Assembly: GCA_008828725.1 (NCBI GenBank)
Contig: MEHQ01001472.1
Coordinates: 375,125 to 439,124, forward strand
From: Saccharina japonica
Lineage: Eukaryota; Sar; Phaeophyceae; Laminariales; Laminariaceae
Length of the DNA stretch: 64,000 nucleotides
Reading direction: 5' to 3'
Shown here piece after piece: positions 59,101 to 64,000 of this stretch. The translations under genes and the position numbers were made by a program. The notes under the pieces are model-generated. The model searched no databases. It was given only the letters and a program-made list of their open reading frames with translations, and was not told where the DNA came from. Numbering within the stretch: the stretch's first letter is position 1; each line of letters begins with the position of its first letter.

Positions 59101-61981
59101 TTTTCATTTTCGTTTTGATCGGGATTGCCCATTGGGTAGCAACATTTATTATCCTCCACAATCAGTTTTTTTTCGGATGAGGTATACGTACTGTAGTGCT
59201 CCTGAAGTGACCATACCACCCTGACAAAAATAAAAACATCGTGCAGAACCTCTACCGTAGCATGCGTCGTGTGCGTTTCGATTCCCTTCGAGGTCTCGCA
59301 ATCCTCACTGCAAGTAAGTAACGCCACGCGTTCCCGGCGTACACATACTGCCGTTTTCAGGAAGCCGACTGCAAGCGCATGGTGGATGCCGCGGTGGAGA
59401 AGTTCGGAGGGCTTCACGTGGCCTTCAACAACGCGGGGACCTTCGCGGTGGGCACGTTCGCCGACATCACGGAGGAGTCGATGAGCAAGATGCTGGACGT
59501 CAACTTCAAGTCCCTCGTCTTCTGCTTCAAGTACCAGGTGTGTGGTGGGTGGCGTACTGCTCGCGATTTCTGGGTCCGATTACTTGCAGGCCCGCGTGTT
59601 TAGTTTTAGGAAATGGTGTTCTTCGTACAAAACCTTACAGCTGGCGTATTCATTACTCGGTTACGGAGGTGGCCGAGGCCCCCACCTTGCGTAATGTCGG
59701 CGCGAAAAATAAATCTTGTGGAGACGTTCAACGCCAAGTGTTTGCTATATTCCATTTTGGTCGGGTGACAACAATATTTGACACCGGCAATAGCTTGAGG
59801 AGCAACAGATGAATCCGAAGGCGCTACGAGCAGCCAATCAGAAGGTGCCCCGTTTGCTGTCCAACCCACGAGTTACCCAAACACCCAAGAATACTCACGG
59901 ATTAAAAAAGTAATTTTGGTCACTTTTTCCCACAGCGATTAATGTTTCGTGGTTTTGTGGGGATTGCTATTATATAGATAAATGACTACTACTGTGCCAC
60001 AAACCCAACCCCCAACCAAAAGGTTCGTAAAGACCCTATAACCTAATGTGGCACACCATTAATGGCACCGATATTGAGAGGTTTTCGACACCTCGTGGGG
60101 TTTGCTACGCTGGTCGATGTCCCCAGAAGGATTTGTTTATGCTCACATCGTGAAGGCGGGAGGGGGGGGAGGGTTCGGTCACCTGTGCAGTAAGTTACAC
60201 CAGCATTGCGAAACGAGTGCTGCGTGCATACTGTAGTTGTCGCAGGAAACAATAGGGCTGTGAAATGAAAATACGCAATGAAACCGTACGATATGTGTAT
60301 GTGCTTGCAGACATGACGACACCATCCACAACGCCTTTATTTTGCAGCCGGTGCCGTACGGTTCTCACGCCGCCACCTCCCCAACTACCTCGCCGCCTCT
60401 ATACGATCAGATCCCTGCTATGGCGAAGAGCGGCGACAAGGGCTCTATTGTCGTCAACACCTCGTGCACGGCGTCGCGCGTGTCCACCCTCCCTGCCATG
60501 AACGGCGGGGGCGTGTACGCGGCCACTAAGGCGGGCGCCGACATGCTCATGAAGTATGCCGCGATCGAGGTCAGTTCGACGTATGGTTTTACACGACCAG
60601 TAGTATGCCATGACATTGCGATCATGTTCGCGTTGCCTTTTCTAGGCAGCGAGACGGCGGCTCGACGGAGAATCTCCAGTCCATACACTTGATTCTGTCT
60701 CGAAACTTAAGTGGTGGCTGGATATTATACGCGGAGCAATGTTAACTTGGTTCTATGGGTTGGTGCTGTCATACACTACAGTAGCTGTACGTAACAAATT
60801 GGAATGAAGGACCTCCCCCATACATCGTTACAGTGAAAGTACAGATCGCGCGTGGCTTAATCGCTAACGAACACGATAGTCACTGAACGGAGTGTTGGCG
60901 GGGCGGTAGATGTTCGGATGGCTGGAGGTGAAGGACCGCGCAGGCGAGCTACAGTACCATATTTACGTTATCCTGTACTGTAGTTCCCACCTTTCGCCCA
61001 CGTGTGCGGGAACGATGTATCTACAGTACACAATGATGTTTCAAGAGAAAGCGTGGTAAACAAGTTCGGCTATGTATTTATTGGGTTTGGACTGAGTCAG
61101 TGACAATATGTCTGTTGTGTAGGCGGCTCCTGTTGATGATGAGGTGCCAAAAGAGCGAAGTTACGGATGGCATAGCAAAACACACGATCCCGTATGCGGT
61201 CATACACTTTACTCGCACAGTACGCGACAAAAGCTAAGAATATTATATGCCAGCTGAAGCGCGCGGCTTATTGTGACGTCAACGTTGGGCATAGGCTCTC
61301 GAACACTATTCGAGTAACGTTTTCCCCTGAACACGAAAATTATAAGTTAAAACTCGACCCGAAACTCTCAACTCTCAAATTATTAACACATGCCGCGTAC
61401 TTGTCTATTGTATATTCACTTCGCCGACAGCGTATCTGACGAATTGCTTGATCCATCGAATGGCCCTTTTGTTGTTGTTGTTTTTGTTTATACAGGGTGC
61501 TGCGTCTGGGGTGCGCGTTAACTCCGTCGCGCCTGGGCACGTGGAGACGCCCATCTACGGCGACATGCCTCTCGAGATGCTGACCAACGTGGCTAAATCT
61601 ACCCAGCTCATCGGACGTCCCATCCAATCGGACGAGGTACGATGTTGAACAGTAGTAGATGGAAAACGGATCCCCATCGATCGTGTTGTGCTCGTCTACG
61701 TGTTGCTTGCCGTGCAGGGAAAGCTTGACATATGATACCTCGTCCACTTCTCCTTGTCCGCTCCACCGCCACACTTTCATATTCTCCTAGTCCGTCGAAT
61801 TGATCTAACATCTTGACATCGCAACCATCTCCTCTGTACTTAACATCCCCCCCCACACAATTCGCTTTCGGCTCCAATTCTTCAGATCGCCAAGGTGGTG
61901 ACGTTCCTCGCCTCCGACGATGCTGCGATGGTCACCGGCTCCGTTTACCTCATGGATGGCGGCTGGTCCATCAAGGCCTAA
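55413..61981 (+). CDS. Classical short-chain dehydrogenase/reductase SDR-3, 6 exons
   Basis: Complete 258-residue SDR on the plus strand. Exons: 55413-55514, 56371-56472, 59361-59537, 60411-60569, 61496-61636, 61886-61981. Introns are GT/AG, phase 0, and 856, 2888, 873, 926 and 249 bp long. Exon 1 is one codon longer than in the paralogues (start MSAGKL instead of MSAKL). The cofactor loop TGASTGIG, NNAG, the Ser/Tyr/Lys active site (YAATK), an intact VAPGHVETP and the DGGW ending are all present, so it should be catalytically competent. Acceptors have clear pyrimidine tracts; the one before exon 2 follows a CTG run. The leader upstream of the ATG is CT-rich and repetitive and resembles the SDR-2 leader. 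The substrate cannot be read from sequence; a FabG-like or glucose/alcohol dehydrogenase role is only a guess. Intron 2 is mostly repeats (MITEs, tandem duplications). Confidence 0.93.
56105..56163. repeat. (AAC)n/(CAG)n microsatellite
   Basis: AAC units followed by about 12 CAG units, in SDR-3 intron 1. A shorter CAG run is at 55201-55222 in the SDR-3 leader, and a CTG run precedes exon 2 (56345-56362). Confidence 0.95.
56162..56210. repeat. ~45-bp direct repeat flanking SDR-3 exon 2, left copy
   Basis: AGCTGTGATGAGCTCGAGGA then TTTCGTCGAAACTCATCTTTGC. Recurs at 56691-56736 on the other side of exon 2. On the minus strand both copies read AKMSFDEILEL from an ATG. Confidence 0.75.
56691..56736. 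repeat. ~45-bp direct repeat flanking SDR-3 exon 2, right copy
   Basis: AGCTGTGAGCTCGAGGATTT then CGTCGAAGCTCATCTTTGC. Differs from the left copy by a 3-bp deletion and one synonymous-type change in the minus-strand frame. Confidence 0.75.
56898..57087. mobile_element. MITE, TTACGGG...CCCGTAA family, overlapping double copy
   Basis: A full copy at 56971-57087 (ends near CATAGTAAATAGGACC and GGTCCTATTTACTACATT, then CCCGTAA). It is preceded at 56898-56970 by a second left-type end (TTACGGGGGACC) and an interior segment in opposite orientation (CAAAAACCTATCTATATA). More GGTCCTATT fragments follow to about 57270. In intron 2 of SDR-3. Confidence 0.65.
57809..57993. repeat. ~92-bp recent tandem duplication
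   Basis: Two nearly identical copies, each with GAGATACTTATT, ACACCGGCAAGGTGTCGAGT and GTACCAAGTGTGAAAATAGC. Copy 2 has an extra CAC. In SDR-3 intron 2. Confidence 0.85.
58256..58830. mobile_element. MITE with GTCCCTC...GAGGGAC ends, split by another element
   Basis: Left part 58256-58378 (GTCCCTCTGTAGTG, GTCCCGGTTGCCCGCTGTAA, ACCGCTTGACGCAGA). Right part 58745-58830 (TAGTGCCGGTTGCC, ACCGGCACTATAGAGGGACC, then ACTACTGTA). It matches 24804-24965 except for the inserted 58379-58744. Confidence 0.7.
58379..58744. mobile_element. 366-bp element with ACTGTTATAAGGCGT ends, inserted in a MITE
   Basis: Left end ACTGTTATAAGGCG and right end CGCCTTTAACAGT are inverted repeats. An internal segment (58565-58744) recurs at 63430-63630. 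It contains a B-box-like GGGTTCGAACCTGG at about 58488 without a convincing tRNA fold. Confidence 0.65.
59003..59267. mobile_element. MITE G copy, SDR-3 intron 2
   Basis: Left end ACGCGTGCTATATACGATAG; right end CTCTACCGTAGCATGCGT. The two ends match as inverted repeats except for four extra bases (TATA) in the left one. Ends about 95 bp before exon 3. Confidence 0.75.
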
Positions 61982-63429
61982 TACGATGCTCAACCGTCCA
62001 CGCAAAAGCAGAACCACTCCAGAGCGAGATAGGGAGGATCGGGGCGGGGGGAAACTCGATATTCATGCATGGCCGTAGTCGTATGACAACAGACCCCCGC
62101 ATTCCTACAATGCTGGAACGGAGCATGTCGGGGGGGGAGGCGGTAACGGTCCTTTTTCGAACGACGCCCAACAAGCTGTGATCGGTTCAGCCCTGCTAAG
62201 ACTTGGAGAGAGGGCAGCGGGGGGGGGGGGGGGGGGCGTACTCATTTGTTGCTTGCCTTAAGTCATTTGGCCATTGACCACTCATCCCTTTCGAGACGGA
62301 GCACGGGGGGTGGGCAAAACGATATATCCCCCTGTGCATTTAATATAGCACTCATTGTGTAGTGATTCCGTAGCGGATTTGCCATGCTCAATAGCTCAAT
62401 AGCAGAGGCAGGTCCTCGCGACATGGTGGCTGTTACCACGTTGGTCGTCTTGTTGAGTTGCTCGAAGGTACGAGTGGAACAAACCAAGGGGACGAATGTC
62501 CTTATGTGGGGTACGCGTGCCGCACTCCAGTTTAGTAATCGGACATTGTCCTCAACGTGTCGAATATAGGGCATATATACTTCGGATATGTATATATATT
62601 ATATAGGTACCCCCGTTGCAGAGCTCTATCGATTGCGCCGTGCATTTTGTTTGCATCTATGCATGCATACGCATGCAAGTTTGCTTGCTCTAATTGAATT
62701 GAGTACACACGAAGTACTTGTGTATGCAGGGATGGGTAAGCGCGAGGTGAACGATTTGTTGGTGTGGAGTGCGAGTCGCGCTCCCGTTGGGTAATCGGGT
62801 ACTGCCCGTAAGTCGTAGGGTATAGTGCGTACGTAGAGCTCTACTTGCGTGGATGCTCTGGGGCTCTAACAAGTGGGTTGGGCCCTATACATATCTAGTA
62901 GCAACACGACGTAGCACCTTTATAGTGATGGAGCGGGTTTTGTTAGCACAGAGAGACCGTTCATCTAAAGTGCTGTGTAAAGAAAAGCGGAAGAAATCCC
63001 AGGTACTTGGGTGGGACCACCGGCCGGCGCAGAAGGCCTCGCCCGATCGAATATAGTTACAATAAATGATCCGTAACAGAGAAACACAATACCACAGTAG
63101 TAGCATCGGCATCTAAAGATGGTTCCAAACCTTGGAACGCAATTTGGAAGTCCACCTTTGATGATATGAACTGGAAAAGTGCGCGAAGGGGAGGGGGTCA
63201 CTCGCGCCTGCACTCTATTTAACAATGAAAAAGGAGGAACCCATCCTTGATGTTTATTGTCTTCGGTGTTCTTGTTTGCCGTCCTTTTGCTCGGCTAGGA
63301 AAGATTACTTTCGGTGTCATCAGCCGCCTGTGTACGAGCAGCTTGATCGCCCAGCATTACGGGTAGAGCCATTTTACGCCCGTACCGTGCAACTCCTTGT
63401 TATGTTACGCATTATTTTTAAACAGCGAA
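61982..63429. other. Downstream flank of SDR-3, no recognised genes
   Basis: Contains an 18-20 base G run (about 62218-62237) and the segment CATGCATGGCC...TAGTCGTATGAC at 62065, also found in SDR-2 intron 5 near 43868. No exon-like frames. Confidence 0.45.
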
Positions 63430-63630
63430 ATTTCCTCATGTTATGAAGTCTGAAAACGCTTAAGGATCTCCATAAATACTAGAAACCGCGTGTTGGTCAT
63501 ACGCAGTCGACCCGTATACCCGGTCCGTTCCAGGTGGGAGAGGGTATTACAAGGCTTAGATAGGGTTGGAAAGTGGTTAACAGTTTACCAGGAGCCCGAC
63601 CGACTAATCAATTCCTTAACAGCAACCCTT
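63430..63630. repeat. Second copy of the 58.6-kb element's right half
   Basis: Shares TCTGAAAA, GATC(T/C)CC, AACCGCGT, GACCCGTATACC(C/A)GGTC, TTAGGTGATCGGTT-like spacing and the terminal TTCCTTAACAG with 58565-58744. The left end is missing. Confidence 0.55.
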
Positions 63631-64000
63631 ATAACTCGGACACTAGTTTTGTGCCATCCCCCGATCATGCCATAATTGTCACTTAAATCGTCGTGCTTTC
63701 CCTCTCTTGAAGTCCCAAGAGTATTAACCGAACTGTGATGGTCCCAGGGTCACGCAGAAAGCGGGGGGAGGGGGTCGTTGAAACGAAGCGTTGCCTTTGG
63801 CTTTTTTTATCGCTCGTGGTCGAGTTAAGTAGTTTCCTTACTCTCCTCGTCCAGGTCCATCGAGACCTATGCGCAAGCTATACCTCTACGCTTCTTCGTG
63901 TACTGTCGACAGTGACGCCGTTCCGCGACGGAGGGGTATATAACTTCTTGGACTAAACCTTTCATTGCTGGCGCGGCTCCTTGGCTGACAACACTGCCCA

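Overview
This 64 kb window is nuclear DNA of a eukaryote. Three genes are split into six short exons with canonical GT/AG introns of about 0.25 to 5.2 kb. There is no prokaryotic gene packing, and most of the window is repeats: tRNA-derived SINEs, several families of small inverted-repeat transposons (MITEs), foldback elements, minisatellites and a decayed Ty1/copia gag. GC content looks near 50%. Large introns, coding exons richer in GC than their surroundings and high repeat load would fit a brown alga or another stramenopile, but no sequence seen here proves that.

Layout. 0-8.2 kb holds intergenic sequence, a foldback element (2.87-3.17 kb), a frameshifted copia gag (3.29-4.38 kb) and a 341-bp hAT-like MITE with an 8-bp target duplication (7.85-8.19 kb). 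8.7-12.6 kb is a coding-type 141-bp (47-residue) minisatellite whose units flip strand four times inside a 1.2-kb segmental duplication. 13.5-16.5 kb holds a SINE, foldback elements and an 85-bp tandem repeat. 17.4-21.2 kb is a cluster of long palindromic elements, one nested at the centre of another. 21.2-27.1 kb holds tandem repeats, MITEs, SINEs and an orphan C-terminal exon resembling YqeH/NOA1/BPG2-type GTPases.

28.4-62.0 kb is an SDR (short-chain dehydrogenase/reductase) cluster. SDR-1 (28372-36692, minus) and SDR-2 (43671-54602, minus) lie head to tail. SDR-3 (55413-61981, plus) is divergent from SDR-2 across an 810-bp shared promoter. Each encodes 257-258 residues with identical phase-0 intron positions, a TGASTGIG cofactor motif, NNAG and a YxxxK active site. 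Their introns and spacers are packed with repeats.

The most interesting signal is a class of micro-insertions. When copies of the same repeat are aligned by eye, TA dinucleotides in one copy are replaced in others by TA-N(2-4)-TA: TATATA, TACGTA, TACTGTA, TATTAATA. The 7-mers TACTGTA/TACAGTA and the 10-mer CTATTAATAG are strongly over-represented, and several MITEs here begin with TA-CAGT. This is what excision scars of Tc1/mariner-like elements would look like on a mass scale.
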